A stretch of 64,000 bases of DNA, from positions 1-64,000 of the forward strand of contig CAKPAB010000001.1 in assembly GCA_934132805.1 (NCBI GenBank). Direction: 5' to 3'. The notes under the pieces are model-generated. The model saw nothing but the letters and a program-made list of their open reading frames with translations. It ran no database searches and was not told the DNA's origin. Numbering within the stretch: the first letter of the stretch is position 1; the number at the start of each line of letters is the position of its first letter. Of the stretch, positions 8,610 through 18,957 are shown piece by piece. The translations under genes were made by a program, and so were the position numbers. This DNA is from an uncultured Clostridia bacterium. GTDB taxonomy: Bacteria; Bacillota; Clostridia; TANB77; CAG-508.

Positions 8610-10157
8610 TTGAGACAGAAAAGTAAATTATTTTTAATAAATGGTGCTATACTTACCAGCACATCATTACTTATGAAATTTGCAGCACTTATTTTTAACA
8701 TATATATATCAAATCAAATAGGAACAGAAGCTATTGGAGTATTCAGTCTAGTAATGGCAGTATACTTATTTTTTATAACAGTAGCTACATCTGGATTAAA
8801 CATTGCAGTAACAGTAATTGTTTCTGAAAAGTTTGCCTTGAATAAAAATAATCAAGCTATAAAAGCGATACGAACATGTATATTTTTTAGCTTATTATTA
8901 GGCATTACTGCAGGAGGATTAATTTTATTTTTTTCTAGTTTTATTACAAGCAAATGTTTGCATAACATGGTTTCCTCTAAACCGTTATTTTATATTGCAA
9001 TTGGGTTACCTTTTATTGCTATGTCTTCATGCATTAGTAGTTATTTCACAACTGTAAGAAAAGCTTATAAAAATGCTATCACACAAATTTTTGAATTCAC
9101 AATTAAAATGTTTGCAACAATAATATTACTAAAAATAAATATAAATAATGGTGTAGAAGCGGTTTGCATTTCACTTATTTTAGCTGATGTAATATCAGAA
9201 GTGTGCTCATTTACTTTAATTTTTATTATGTACATTATAGATATAAAACTTAAAAAATTAGAAAATGTCCGTTCTTTTGGTCAAAGGATTAATATTTTAA
9301 AAATTGCATTTCCAGTAGCCATCACATCATATATACGTTCTGGACTCTCAACTTTAAAACAATTAATAATTCCCACTCAACTTGAAAAGTCTGGACTCTC
9401 TTGCAATATAGCTCTTTCACAATATGGAATGATTAATGGAATGGTATTACCTGTTATTACCTTTCCTACTGTACTTACTGATTCATATAGTATGCTTTTA
9501 ATACCAGAATTTTCAACTTATGTAGCTCAAAAAAATTATAAGGCAATTAATTATATCTCTAATAAAATCTTTAAAGTTACTTGTAGTTTTTCTATGTGTA
9601 TTTGTAGTATATTTTTTATATTTGCAAATGATTTAGGGCTGGTTATTTATAATAATGTTGAAATTGGTTATTTTTTTAAGGTTTTTACTCCTTTTATATT
9701 TTTTATGTATATGGACCACATAATTGATTGTATTTTAAAGGGTTTGAATAAACAGTTTGGCGTTATGTGTTGTAATATTTTAGATTTGAGTGTTACTACT
9801 TGTTTTATTTATTTTTTGCTTCCTGTTTTGGGTATTAAGGGTTATGTTCTTTCTATCTTTTTTAGCGAAGTTTTGAATTTTAGTATTAGCCTTTTTCAAT
9901 TGTTTAAATATTCTAAAATTAAGCCTAATTTGATTGATTGGATAGTGGTGCCTTTTGCTTGTAGTTTGGTTGCTTATTTTATTATAACTGTTTTTCATTT
10001 TACTTTTGTTAATCTTATTGTTAATTTAGTTTTTAATATTTTACTTTTCATTTTGATTTATATTATTGCTTTTTTTATACTAAATCATATATTAGCTAAA
10101 AAAACAAAAAGATTCATTAATTATTTTTTCTACAAAGAAAAGAGTTCACACATTTGA
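8610..10157 (+). CDS. Polysaccharide/lipid flippase of the SpoVB/MATE-like (MOP) superfamily
   Basis: A roughly 515-residue membrane protein with about 12-14 predicted helices. The N-terminal pattern FLINGAILTSTSLLMKFAAL followed by GTEAIGVFSLVMAVY resembles SpoVB and other MOP-superfamily exporters of lipid-linked saccharides. The start is placed at TTG 8610, six bases after GAGGTG; an upstream in-frame ATG at 8571 lacks a ribosome binding site. SpoVB acts in spore cortex synthesis in Bacillus, but here the gene faces a surface-polysaccharide locus and could instead flip its repeat units. It stands alone on the plus strand. Confidence 0.8.
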   Translation: MRQKSKLFLINGAILTSTSLLMKFAALIFNIYISNQIGTEAIGVFSLVMAVYLFFITVATSGLNIAVTVIVSEKFALNKNNQAIKAIRTCIFFSLLLGITAGGLILFFSSFITSKCLHNMVSSKPLFYIAIGLPFIAMSSCISSYFTTVRKAYKNAITQIFEFTIKMFATIILLKININNGVEAVCISLILADVISEVCSFTLIFIMYIIDIKLKKLENVRSFGQRINILKIAFPVAITSYIRSGLSTLKQLIIPTQLEKSGLSCNIALSQYGMINGMVLPVITFPTVLTDSYSMLLIPEFSTYVAQKNYKAINYISNKIFKVTCSFSMCICSIFFIFANDLGLVIYNNVEIGYFFKVFTPFIFFMYMDHIIDCILKGLNKQFGVMCCNILDLSVTTCFIYFLLPVLGIKGYVLSIFFSEVLNFSISLFQLFKYSKIKPNLIDWIVVPFACSLVAYFIITVFHFTFVNLIVNLVFNILLFILIYIIAFFILNHILAKKTKRFINYFFYKEKSSHI

Positions 10158-10166
10158 ACTCTTTTT
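10138..10166 (+). terminator. Rho-independent terminator of the flippase gene
   Basis: An 11-bp stem (AAAAGAGTTCA at 10138-10148 with its complement at 10155-10165) ends in a T run. The stop codon TGA at 10155-10157 lies inside the descending arm. Confidence 0.85.
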
Positions 10167-10170
10167 AAAT

Positions 10171-11145
10171 TTATCCCATATTTATTTTTTCTTTTAAGTC
10201 ATTTTTTTGTACATTATCTCCAATTTCTTCTTTAACAATATACTTTGGTCTTTGTTTAATTTCCAAATACATTTTTGAAATATATTCAGATAATATACCA
10301 ATAGAAACTAATTGAATACCTCCAATAAACAATACCGCAGTTATAGTAGATGCATATCCAGGAACAGCTTTTCCCTTAGCTATAGTTTCTATAACAATTG
10401 CAATTCCTAAAATAATTGCTAAAAAAGAAATAATAAAACCAAGTACAATTGATATTTTAAGTGGTGCTATTGTAAAAGAAGTAATACCATCTATTGCATA
10501 TTTAAATAATTTACTAAAATTCCATTTTGATTCTCCTGCAACTCTTGGTCTATTTTCAACCTCAATATATTTAACATTATAGCCTACCCAATTAAAAATA
10601 CCTTTAGAAAATCTGTTGTACTCTTTTAATGAAAGTATTGATTCAGCCACTTGTCTTTTCATCATCCTATAATCTTGTGAGCCTTGCCTAATCTTCACAG
10701 AGCCAACGTTTCCCATTATTCCATAAAACATTTTGGCAAACATACTTCTTATTACAGATTCACCTTTTCTATTTCTACATGTAGTAACAATATCATATCC
10801 TTCTTCTATTCCTTTTATCATTTGCAATATAATTTCAGGGTCGTTTTGTAAATCTGCATCCATTATTACAACATATTCACCAGTAAAATTTTCCAAGCCT
10901 GCATACATAGCTGCTTCTTTGCCAAAATTTCTTGAAAAAGATATTACTCTAACATTTTTATCTTTTTGATTCAAACCTTTCAATTTTTGTAAAGTATTAT
11001 CTGCACTTCCATCATCTATGAATAACATTTCATAGTCATATTTTTCAATTAGTTTATTTATTGTTTTCATAGTTTCTTCATAAAATTTTTCAATTCCTTC
11101 GCCTTCATTATAACATGGCACTACTAATGAGATTTTTTCTTTCAT
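10171..11145 (-). CDS. GtrB-like GT2 glycosyltransferase with C-terminal membrane helices
   Basis: About 324 residues. The N-terminal GT-A domain begins SLVVPCYNEGEGIEKF with IDDGSADNT and the metal-binding DADLQNDPE; two hydrophobic helices near the C-terminus match the DPM1/GtrB class that loads a sugar onto polyprenyl phosphate at the cytoplasmic membrane. A ribosome binding site (AAAGGAAAAGG) points to ATG 11145 rather than the upstream in-frame ATG at 11172. It follows a GtrA-like gene, the expected partner in flipping the lipid-linked sugar. A second paralogue lies at 15366-16313. Confidence 0.88.
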   Translation of the reverse strand: MKEKISLVVPCYNEGEGIEKFYEETMKTINKLIEKYDYEMLFIDDGSADNTLQKLKGLNQKDKNVRVISFSRNFGKEAAMYAGLENFTGEYVVIMDADLQNDPEIILQMIKGIEEGYDIVTTCRNRKGESVIRSMFAKMFYGIMGNVGSVKIRQGSQDYRMMKRQVAESILSLKEYNRFSKGIFNWVGYNVKYIEVENRPRVAGESKWNFSKLFKYAIDGITSFTIAPLKISIVLGFIISFLAIILGIAIVIETIAKGKAVPGYASTITAVLFIGGIQLVSIGILSEYISKMYLEIKQRPKYIVKEEIGDNVQKNDLKEKINMG

Positions 11146-11192
11146 TTTTATCCTTTTCCTTTGCTTTTCCATTTTTTATTTTATGTATAGCT

Positions 11193-11606
11193 TTATTTTT
11201 TAAAAGCAAAAAATTTGCTTATAAAAAAGTTCAAAAATACTATTATTATATTTACTATAATTTTGCTTACTATTGCTGGAATTGCAGTTTTGAATAACAA
11301 CATACATCCAAAAAATTCAACAGCCATCGTTGCGGCTCTTCCAGCTATAAATTTTATAAACTCATAAAAATTTTCTTTAAACCCTTTAGCTTCTGTATGG
11401 AAAACCCATTTTCTATTAGTAAAATAAGCAAATATAATTGCTAAAGGTATGGCTACAAGATTTGAAATATTTTCATCTACATGTATTAAACTATTTAAAA
11501 TATAAAATGTAACTAAATTTACAAGTGTTGTTAATACTCCAAATATTATATATAATATAACATCTCTATTTAATACTTTTTTCATCAGTTCTTTTAACTT
11601 GTCCAT
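11193..11606 (-). CDS. GtrA-like membrane protein
   Basis: A 137-residue protein with four hydrophobic helices matching the GtrA family (PF04138): ILYIIFGVLTTLVNLVTFY, then the conserved AIIFAYFTNRKWVF. GtrA-type proteins are thought to flip polyprenyl-phosphate sugars made by a GtrB enzyme, which is encoded directly downstream. Its ATG follows immediately after the stop of the preceding gene (TAG-ATG), indicating translational coupling. Confidence 0.9.
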   Translation of the reverse strand: MDKLKELMKKVLNRDVILYIIFGVLTTLVNLVTFYILNSLIHVDENISNLVAIPLAIIFAYFTNRKWVFHTEAKGFKENFYEFIKFIAGRAATMAVEFFGCMLLFKTAIPAIVSKIIVNIIIVFLNFFISKFFAFKK

Positions 11607-12323
11607 CTATTTTTCCTCCATATTTAGTAATATTGTTTCTAAAATATCTATATTGGAAATCTTCTGCTTTGAATTAGTAGTAATCTCCAATATTAAATTG
11701 TTTTCATTTTTATACATTTCCATTATTTGATTTGGATCCATTCTTTCAAATGGATATTCTACTATTTCACCTGATAAGTCATCTCTAACATAACAAGTTC
11801 CAGAAATGTCAATTATATATAACTTGTCAGTTTTCAAAATTTCTTTTAGCTGATTTGCCTTTTCACTATTTTCTTCTCTTTCTTCATATACATATCCATT
11901 TTCATCTATTAAAAAATTAGTCAATTTATTATCATCTAGTATTTTTCTAAATTGTTCTCTAGATTTTTTTGAAACCCATATACCAGAATTGGTTGGTCTT
12001 TCTTCTAAAATTTTATTAATTTCAGCTTCAGTAGGAACACTTTCTTTCAGAATACCAGCCAATACAGTGTCAAACTGTATATTCGGTTTTATTTGTATCG
12101 AGTGTCTTCCATCATATTCGTCTTCTACCTGATATATGTTTGTATCAGCTGTACTATTTATTTCATTTTTTATCTGGTTAATTATATTTTTATCATATTC
12201 ATTGGTTTCATTTATAGTATTTTCTGTTTTCTTTTTATTAGTAAAAATTTTTCCAGTTAATATAGAAATTAATATTACTAATATTATAATTAATATAGTT
12301 ACATACAATTTTTTCTTATTCAT
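11607..12323 (-). CDS. Unrecognised membrane-anchored protein
   Basis: A 238-residue protein with an N-terminal membrane helix (about residues 6-24) and a long hydrophilic, Glu/Asn-rich domain that would face outward. I do not recognise a family. It lies between the M14 carboxypeptidase gene, 13 bases upstream, and the GtrA gene, to which it is coupled with no gap. This suggests a role in the same surface-polymer module, perhaps as an accessory or sensing factor. Confidence 0.6.
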   Translation of the reverse strand: MNKKKLYVTILIIILVILISILTGKIFTNKKKTENTINETNEYDKNIINQIKNEINSTADTNIYQVEDEYDGRHSIQIKPNIQFDTVLAGILKESVPTEAEINKILEERPTNSGIWVSKKSREQFRKILDDNKLTNFLIDENGYVYEEREENSEKANQLKEILKTDKLYIIDISGTCYVRDDLSGEIVEYPFERMDPNQIMEMYKNENNLILEITTNSKQKISNIDILETILLNMEEK

Positions 12324-12336
12324 TTTCCATTTCCTT

Positions 12337-15333
12337 TTATATTTCTCTCAATAATTGCATAGTAGCATTTATAAATTTTTGTGCATAATTTCTATTTAAT
12401 GTTTGAGTATGACTATTTACTTCTGGAAGTTCTACTAAAGATGCACGTGCATTATTTAGCGACATTCTAGCCCAATTATCTAAATAGCCTCTTCCATAAG
12501 AATATATATGATTGTTGTTTGAAATTCCAAAAGCATTTCTATAGTATCTACCTAATTCATAGTCTCCTATAGTTTCATTTAGCCATCCATGTGTATCTAT
12601 CAACACATTTTTACTACCTTGTTTTTTTAATAAAAAGTCTCTTAAATACCTTGCCTCATATGCTTGGAAGCCTGATGTTCCATTATAATTTCTACTGTCC
12701 TTATATGTTATATAGCTTTCTCCACTTGTAGACCAATTTCTATTCATATCAATTCCTTTGTTTCCAGGAGCTGCACTATATAATGTTGTCCTACCTGGTC
12801 CATTATTTGTCCAGCCATATTGTTGACCATCTGGATTCAAATTAGGAAAAATATATATTGTCCAACTATTTACTATATTTTCAGATATATTATTTTGTAA
12901 ATAATTTTTAAATTCATTAGCAATATATGTCAACTCTGCTCCGTCATTATTATATGAATCTTCAAAACCATGTATTGAAAATGTCGTAAATAATACTTTA
13001 CTACCTTTTCCAATTTTATAGTATTTTAAATCTGTACCTCGCCAATCACCTTTTATTGCTAAACCAGATTTTCCATAACTTCCTTCTTCATAGAATTTCC
13101 TAAAGCCTAATACAAATCTAAATTTTTGTGCATCTGTATAATTTATTTTAAAAGTTTGAACATTTTGTCCATTTCTACTAACTCCATTGTCAATATCTAT
13201 AGCTAAGCCATTTGCTTTTGAAATTATATTATAATATCCATTTCCGCATTCTTTTATTATCCATTTTTGATTGTCATTTCCCAAATACTCTGATTGATAT
13301 ACATTATTTGTTGAAATGTCTACAGTTATCGCTTTATTTGATTTTTTAGATATAATTTTATATGTATCTGTAGATAATGCTTCAAATTTAAATCTTTGTT
13401 GCTCTACATTATCAGCATTCCAAATTTGAATATTTGCTCCAGACTGTATTGAGCCATCATAAACATCTAAAACCTTGTTGTAGTCTAGTTTTGTTTCTAC
13501 CTCATATGTATCATTTTCTATTATGTTTATAGGTTGTAACTTAAATTTTTGTGCATCAGTTCCATTATTGTAATATAATTGAACATTTGCTCCATTCTCA
13601 TTAACCTTTCCTGATTGTATATCTAGCACTAGACCATTTGCCTTTGAAATTATATTATAATATCCATTTCCACAATCTTTAAAATACCAATATTGATTAT
13701 CAGTAGAATTTGGAGTATATTGTTGAATATTTGTTCCTAATTTTTTCTCTCCCCATTGAACATCTAGTGCCTTTGCAGATTTTACAGATGTCACTTGATA
13801 ATAATTTGTGTCTTTAATTTTTGTTATACGGAATTTCTGTTGTTGCACTTTATCATTTCCCCAAATTTGCACATTCGCACTATCATCACATGAGCCATTC
13901 CAAATATCTAATACTTTATTGCTCATTGTTGCTATTTGATATATTCCATCTGCAATTTGAGATATATTTTCTTTTGGTGTTTCATTTATAAGCATAAAAA
14001 TTTGATTATTTAAATCTGTTTCATACTTTAGTTCTAATGATGTTCCATTATATTCTAAATATAATTCTCCACATTTTGAAATTATAGAATACTTACTCTC
14101 TCCTGATTTTTTTAATATCCATTTTTGTGTTTCTAATTCTTGGTCTTCTTGTTTTAAAATTACGCTTCCAGCTCTTGGAGTACTGCTCTCAACTGTTAAT
14201 AGTTTCCCGTCATTCTTAGATTTTATCTTATAATATCCATCAGAAATATAACTTATCTCAAATTTATCATTTTCTACTAAATTATTTATATTATCTAAGC
14301 TATACATTCTATATAAACCATCTTCAGCTGATTGTGTAGCCTTTTCTTTTTGACATAATTCAAATGTGAATTTTTGTGCATTTGAGCCGTTAAAATGATA
14401 TGTTTGTAAATTTGTTCCAATTTTATTACTAGCATTTTCTACATCTAACAATAAACCATTAGATTTAGACATAATTGAATATGTATTATCCTCATTTTTC
14501 AGTAATATCCATCTTTGAGCATTTGTGTTATTAGAATTATATTGTTGCACTTTAGTTCCATTTCTTCTAGATCCATTTTGTACATCTAGAACTTTTGAAG
14601 AGTGTAATACTGTTATTGTATAAGTTCCGTCTGTATTATATGAAAGCTTAAATTTTTGATTTGCTTTATTATTAGGTGTAGCAATTTTTAATATAGCTTG
14701 ACTGTTAATATCACTATTTGGAATTTCTAATACTCTATTATCTCCTATTTTAGAATAAATATTATATATTCCTTCTTCTAATGTTTTATTTGCTTTTCTT
14801 TCTTTAACTTCTAATAATTTGAATTTTTGTGCATTAGTTCCATTTCCTGCGTAAACTTGAATATTTTGTCCATTATTCCCCAAACCTGAAGCAATATCTA
14901 AATATAGTCCATTCAATTTTGAAATAATATTATAATATCCATCTCCACATGATTTTAATATCCATTTTTGAGCATCTGTGTTATTACTATTATATTGCCA
15001 TACATTAGCCCCAGAATATTTTGCTCCATCTTGAACATCTAAAACTTTATTAGAATGTGATGCAATAATTGTATATGTACCATCATCATTCAAAACAAAT
15101 TTAAATTTCTGTTGTGGCACATCATCTCTTTCATATATTTGAACATTTGCACAAACATTTAAGCTTGCATCCACTATATCTATTGTTTTAGTATCACTAA
15201 CTCCTGTATATATTTCATAAATGCCATTTTTGATATTTGCACTATCTGATGTAGCAATAGACTTAGTAGGTAAAATTGTTAAACTACATACAAAAATTGC
15301 TAATATTACTATAATACAAAACCTTTTTTTCAA
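12337..15333 (-). CDS. Secreted ricin-repeat protein with M14 zinc carboxypeptidase domain
   Basis: A 998-residue exported protein: signal peptide (residues about 1-28), about five ricin B-type beta-trefoil lectin units (roughly 35-740), each with VLD(V/I)-type and NAQKFKL or QKW motifs, then an M14 carboxypeptidase domain. In that domain the zinc ligands HGFE (His788, Glu791) and the His of DTHGW (about 915), the substrate-binding NRNW, and the catalytic Glu of LVELPE (about 968) are all present. It probably trims peptide cross-links or glycoconjugates at the cell surface while the lectin units hold polysaccharide. It sits inside the polysaccharide locus. No membrane anchor or sortase motif was seen. 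Confidence 0.85.
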   Translation of the reverse strand: MKKRFCIIVILAIFVCSLTILPTKSIATSDSANIKNGIYEIYTGVSDTKTIDIVDASLNVCANVQIYERDDVPQQKFKFVLNDDGTYTIIASHSNKVLDVQDGAKYSGANVWQYNSNNTDAQKWILKSCGDGYYNIISKLNGLYLDIASGLGNNGQNIQVYAGNGTNAQKFKLLEVKERKANKTLEEGIYNIYSKIGDNRVLEIPNSDINSQAILKIATPNNKANQKFKLSYNTDGTYTITVLHSSKVLDVQNGSRRNGTKVQQYNSNNTNAQRWILLKNEDNTYSIMSKSNGLLLDVENASNKIGTNLQTYHFNGSNAQKFTFELCQKEKATQSAEDGLYRMYSLDNINNLVENDKFEISYISDGYYKIKSKNDGKLLTVESSTPRAGSVILKQEDQELETQKWILKKSGESKYSIISKCGELYLEYNGTSLELKYETDLNNQIFMLINETPKENISQIADGIYQIATMSNKVLDIWNGSCDDSANVQIWGNDKVQQQKFRITKIKDTNYYQVTSVKSAKALDVQWGEKKLGTNIQQYTPNSTDNQYWYFKDCGNGYYNIISKANGLVLDIQSGKVNENGANVQLYYNNGTDAQKFKLQPINIIENDTYEVETKLDYNKVLDVYDGSIQSGANIQIWNADNVEQQRFKFEALSTDTYKIISKKSNKAITVDISTNNVYQSEYLGNDNQKWIIKECGNGYYNIISKANGLAIDIDNGVSRNGQNVQTFKINYTDAQKFRFVLGFRKFYEEGSYGKSGLAIKGDWRGTDLKYYKIGKGSKVLFTTFSIHGFEDSYNNDGAELTYIANEFKNYLQNNISENIVNSWTIYIFPNLNPDGQQYGWTNNGPGRTTLYSAAPGNKGIDMNRNWSTSGESYITYKDSRNYNGTSGFQAYEARYLRDFLLKKQGSKNVLIDTHGWLNETIGDYELGRYYRNAFGISNNNHIYSYGRGYLDNWARMSLNNARASLVELPEVNSHTQTLNRNYAQKFINATMQLLREI

Positions 15334-15365
15334 AATAATACGCCCCCTTTATTTCTTTTGTGTAA

Positions 15366-16313
15366 CTATTTTTCATTCATTTCTTTTTCATCATTATACT
15401 CATTTACTAAATACAATGGTCTATTTTTGGTTTCATTAAATATTCTTCCTAAATATTCTCCTACTATTCCAAACAATAAAATTTGAATTCCAGAGAAGAA
15501 TAATATCAATAATATTATAGCCTGAAAAGCTTGTATGGCTTCATGTATAATACAACTCTTTGCTATAACATATACAAAATATACAAATAAAACTAAAAAT
15601 GTAGGAATTGAAATATAAGTAGATAGCCTTAATGGTGATGTTGTAAATGATGTTATTCCATCTATCGCTAAATCTATTAGTTTTATATAGTTCCATTTAG
15701 TTGTTCCTGCTACTCTTGGGTCTCTATCATAAAGTACTTCTTTCTTTTTATACCCTATCCAACTAAACATACTTTTTGTGTTTCTTTCTGATTCTCTAAT
15801 TTTTCTTAGTGCATTAACACATCTTCTATCTAATAATCTAAAGTCTCCAGTATCTTTTTGTATTTCTATTCTAGTTGTTTTTTGTAATACTTTATAATAC
15901 ATTTTTGAAGTGAATTTTTTTAGCCATGTTTCTCCTTTTCTTGAACGTCTTTTAGCGTATACATCATCATAGCCTTCTTCCCAATATTTTACAAGCTCTG
16001 GTATCAATTCTGGTGGATCTTGCAAATCTGCATCCATAAATATCACACAATCACCTGTTGCATAGTCTAGACCTGCTATCATTGCTATTTCTTTTCCAAA
16101 GTTTCTTGAAAAATCTACATAACTAATTCTTTTGTCTTTTTCTCTTAATTCTTTTATTATACTTATTGTTTTGTCTTTGCTACCATCATTTACAAATAAA
16201 ATTTCAAAGTCATAGTTTTTCATGCCTTTCATCAATTTGTCCAATCTTTCGTATAAAAATGGTAATGATTCTTCCTCATTATATGCAGGAATTATAATAG
16301 TTATTTTTTTCAT
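15366..16313 (-). CDS. GtrB/DPM1-like GT2 glycosyltransferase (second copy)
   Basis: A 315-residue polyprenyl-phosphate glycosyltransferase with the GT-A motifs IIIPAYNEEESLPFLY, NDGSKDKT and FMDADLQDPPEL, followed by two C-terminal membrane helices. It resembles the enzyme at 10171-11145 and probably charges a different sugar or serves another acceptor. It lies upstream of the M14/ricin gene on the same strand and 78 bases after the GT-C-like gene, with a strong hairpin in that gap. Confidence 0.88.
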   Translation of the reverse strand: MKKITIIIPAYNEEESLPFLYERLDKLMKGMKNYDFEILFVNDGSKDKTISIIKELREKDKRISYVDFSRNFGKEIAMIAGLDYATGDCVIFMDADLQDPPELIPELVKYWEEGYDDVYAKRRSRKGETWLKKFTSKMYYKVLQKTTRIEIQKDTGDFRLLDRRCVNALRKIRESERNTKSMFSWIGYKKKEVLYDRDPRVAGTTKWNYIKLIDLAIDGITSFTTSPLRLSTYISIPTFLVLFVYFVYVIAKSCIIHEAIQAFQAIILLILFFSGIQILLFGIVGEYLGRIFNETKNRPLYLVNEYNDEKEMNEK

Positions 16314-16337
16314 TTCTTAACCCTTCTTTCATAATTG

Positions 16338-16377
16338 CAATTTATAGTTTACAAATATATTTATAAACTATAAATTG
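16338..16377. repeat. AT-rich perfect inverted repeat in an intergenic gap
   Basis: The 14-base arms 16338-16351 and 16364-16377 are perfectly complementary, with a 12-base loop. It lies between two same-strand glycosyltransferase genes. There is no clear T run, so it is less likely to be a simple terminator; it could be an mRNA processing or stability hairpin, or a small palindromic repeat. Confidence 0.6.
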
Positions 16378-16391
16378 TAATAAATAATAAT

Positions 16392-18116
16392 TTAATACGT
16401 AAAGAAATATCCTTCTCTTTCATTCTCTATTTCATCTTTTATAGTATAATTTTTAACTCCTAGATCATCCAAAGTATATAATGCTCCCTGTACTCCACTA
16501 TGATTTAATTTTATTTCAACATTGTCTGTTGACCTATAATAATCTAAAAATTCATTTAATCTATTGCCTATATATTGGTCACTTGCTTTTGTCTTTTTAA
16601 CATTTGCATATAAAACTATACATGTATTTGTAAACATTATAATTGCAATTATTATTCCTATAATAAATTCCACTTTTTTATTTTTATCCCACAATAAATA
16701 TGCAAGTGATAATATTGGAACAGCATAAAAATATGGTATATATCTAGCCCAATAATTTCCATCTAAGGCTAATATTAAAACTGCTGTAATTCCTAATATT
16801 AATAAATATGGTATTAACAAATTCCAATTTTTGTTTTTTATTAATCTAACTACAATATAAATAGTAGCTATCATTGATATAATGAATATTCCACTAAACA
16901 ATGGTCCAAAACCGCCTACTCTAATATCTGGTATAGAATAATTTGATATTTCACCATCCATTATTGTAAATGGTATTTTTAATGTAGGTTGTACATTTTC
17001 ACTAGAATAAGATGGAGATACATTTTCACCTTTTGAAAACATTGATATTAAAAAGATTTGTAAATGGTTTTTATCACTAAATGATGTAGGTTGTTCTTTT
17101 AATACCATGTTATCAACATGTCCTTTTCCTGATAGTGGATATAATGGATGTCCATGGTCTATTGTGTTTCTTGTATATGATGAGAAACCAACAATACCAA
17201 TAGCTACCACAACAGTAATTATATAAAATACTGTATATTTTTTTAAGTCTTTTAAAAATTGTTCTTTGCCTTGTTTAAATGCTTTTATTAACCAATATAC
17301 ATAAAATACAAAACAGAATATTCCTGCAAAAGCAAGTCCTGTAAATTTTATATTTATACATAATATTATATTACATGCTAATAATAATAAATTTTCTTTT
17401 TGGTTTTCGTTTGTTCTAGTACTTTGAACAATTAAACTATATATTATAAGCAAAGTAGTTATTAATAATGCTCCATCAACATAATAATTGAATATTTGTA
17501 CTGCAGTTATAGCATTAAACGGTACTAATATTGCTATTGCTAAACTTGTAAATAAGTTTCTCTTTTTGTCTTTGTATAAGTATGAAAACAATATTCCAAA
17601 TGCTACATACATAAGTATAATTGTATATCCTTTTCCTGTTTCAATATTACCTGTAAATGCATATATAACCGCTGCATATATTTCTGTTCCTTTAGCATAA
17701 TGGTCTATCCATAATGTATTTATGTTTTCCTCTGAAGTATCAAAAGGATTTCCATTTTCTTTATTTCTGTCTTTGCTGTCTTCATAATTTGGGTTCCACC
17801 CATTTTTTAAACTTCCTATTGCTAATTTATGGTAAGTATTTCCATCTGCTGTTGAGTCATATATTTTTCCCTCTATTAATGTTGTTACAGATAATATTAT
17901 TAGACCTATAACTATAGCAGTAGAATTTATTTTTATATCATCTTTTTTGTAAAATAATAATGTTACAATTATTGAAATTATTGTTATTATTGGTAAATGA
18001 AACTTGGAAATAGTTACACCTACAAAAAACAATAATGTTGTTATTACTAATATTAATGTTATTTCTATTAATAGAAATATTGACGATTTTTTTATTATAT
18101 TAGTTACTTTGTCCAT
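16392..18116 (-). CDS. Polytopic membrane protein, GT-C-type glycosyltransferase-like
   Basis: About 574 residues with some 12 hydrophobic helices. A large loop after the first helices contains DSTADGNTYHKLA, reminiscent of the acidic loop of GT-C enzymes that use lipid-linked sugars on the outer face of the membrane; LWIDHYAKGTEIYAA follows. A GAGGT ribosome binding site favours ATG 18116 over the in-frame ATG at 18128. It lies directly downstream of the ABC exporter permease gene. The precise family is not recognised. Confidence 0.65.
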   Translation of the reverse strand: MDKVTNIIKKSSIFLLIEITLILVITTLLFFVGVTISKFHLPIITIISIIVTLLFYKKDDIKINSTAIVIGLIILSVTTLIEGKIYDSTADGNTYHKLAIGSLKNGWNPNYEDSKDRNKENGNPFDTSEENINTLWIDHYAKGTEIYAAVIYAFTGNIETGKGYTIILMYVAFGILFSYLYKDKKRNLFTSLAIAILVPFNAITAVQIFNYYVDGALLITTLLIIYSLIVQSTRTNENQKENLLLLACNIILCINIKFTGLAFAGIFCFVFYVYWLIKAFKQGKEQFLKDLKKYTVFYIITVVVAIGIVGFSSYTRNTIDHGHPLYPLSGKGHVDNMVLKEQPTSFSDKNHLQIFLISMFSKGENVSPSYSSENVQPTLKIPFTIMDGEISNYSIPDIRVGGFGPLFSGIFIISMIATIYIVVRLIKNKNWNLLIPYLLILGITAVLILALDGNYWARYIPYFYAVPILSLAYLLWDKNKKVEFIIGIIIAIIMFTNTCIVLYANVKKTKASDQYIGNRLNEFLDYYRSTDNVEIKLNHSGVQGALYTLDDLGVKNYTIKDEIENEREGYFFTY

Positions 18117-18151
18117 TTTTAACCTCATTTCTTAATTTAAGGTGCAGAACT

Positions 18152-18928
18152 TTATAATTGTTCTGCAAATCCTTTTTGTAATTTATTAAATATTACATAT
18201 CCTATAACACAAATTAAAATAGATATTAATATTAAAATTAATAATGGTTTTAAATTTATCATAGTTTGATTATAGAAAATATCTCTATAAGCTTCAATTA
18301 TATAAGTCATAGGGTTTATATTTAAAATCCATTTTAAATTATCTGGTATAACATTTGCTGAATATACTATTGGAGTTGCATAGAAAAACAATTGTAATGC
18401 TACACCTATTAAGTGTTGTAAGTCTCTTACATACACAGATATACTAGATACAATAAGCGCAATTCCTATTAATAATATGTATTGTGCAATTAATACAAGT
18501 GGATAAAAAATTATATATTTACTAAGTCCAACACCTCCAAATACTACAAATGCTATAATTATAATTGTAGATATTAAAAAGTTAACTGCTTCACTTGTTA
18601 CAATTGATATTGGCAAAATTTCCCTTGGAAAATACACCTTTTTCAATAAGTTTCCATTCTCTACCATTGTAAATGCAGCTCTACTAATTGCAGAAGAAAA
18701 GAATGTCCAAGGTATTAAACCACAACAAATAAAAATTGCATAATTTTCCTGTGGGTTTTTTAATATTATTTGAAATACTATAGCATATACTACTATTTGT
18801 AATAGCGGATTTAAAAATGACCATAATACTCCTAAAAAAGAATTTTTATATTTTCCTCTTATTTCTTTTTTTACATTTGTTTTTAATAATTCTCTATAAT
18901 TATATAAATTTTCAAATACTTTTTTCAT
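18152..18928 (-). CDS. ABC-2 polysaccharide/teichoic acid export permease (Wzm/TagG-like)
   Basis: A 258-residue permease with six hydrophobic helices. The N-terminal LLKTNVKKEIRGKYKNSFLG, the segment NPLLQIVVYAIVFQIILK and the motif NLLKKVYFPREILPIS are hallmarks of the Wzm/TagG/RfbA family. It would export a completed, lipid-linked polymer across the membrane with the ATPase encoded at 23855-24601. The two halves are separated by two genes on the same strand. Confidence 0.92.
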   Translation of the reverse strand: MKKVFENLYNYRELLKTNVKKEIRGKYKNSFLGVLWSFLNPLLQIVVYAIVFQIILKNPQENYAIFICCGLIPWTFFSSAISRAAFTMVENGNLLKKVYFPREILPISIVTSEAVNFLISTIIIIAFVVFGGVGLSKYIIFYPLVLIAQYILLIGIALIVSSISVYVRDLQHLIGVALQLFFYATPIVYSANVIPDNLKWILNINPMTYIIEAYRDIFYNQTMINLKPLLILILISILICVIGYVIFNKLQKGFAEQL

Positions 18929-18957
18929 TTTTCACTCTCCTTCCTTTATATACACTT

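Noticed and set aside
8042..8701. Short open frames inside and beside the fold-back element copy B
   Set aside because: They are by-products of the palindrome, lack ribosome binding sites and have no plausible protein features.
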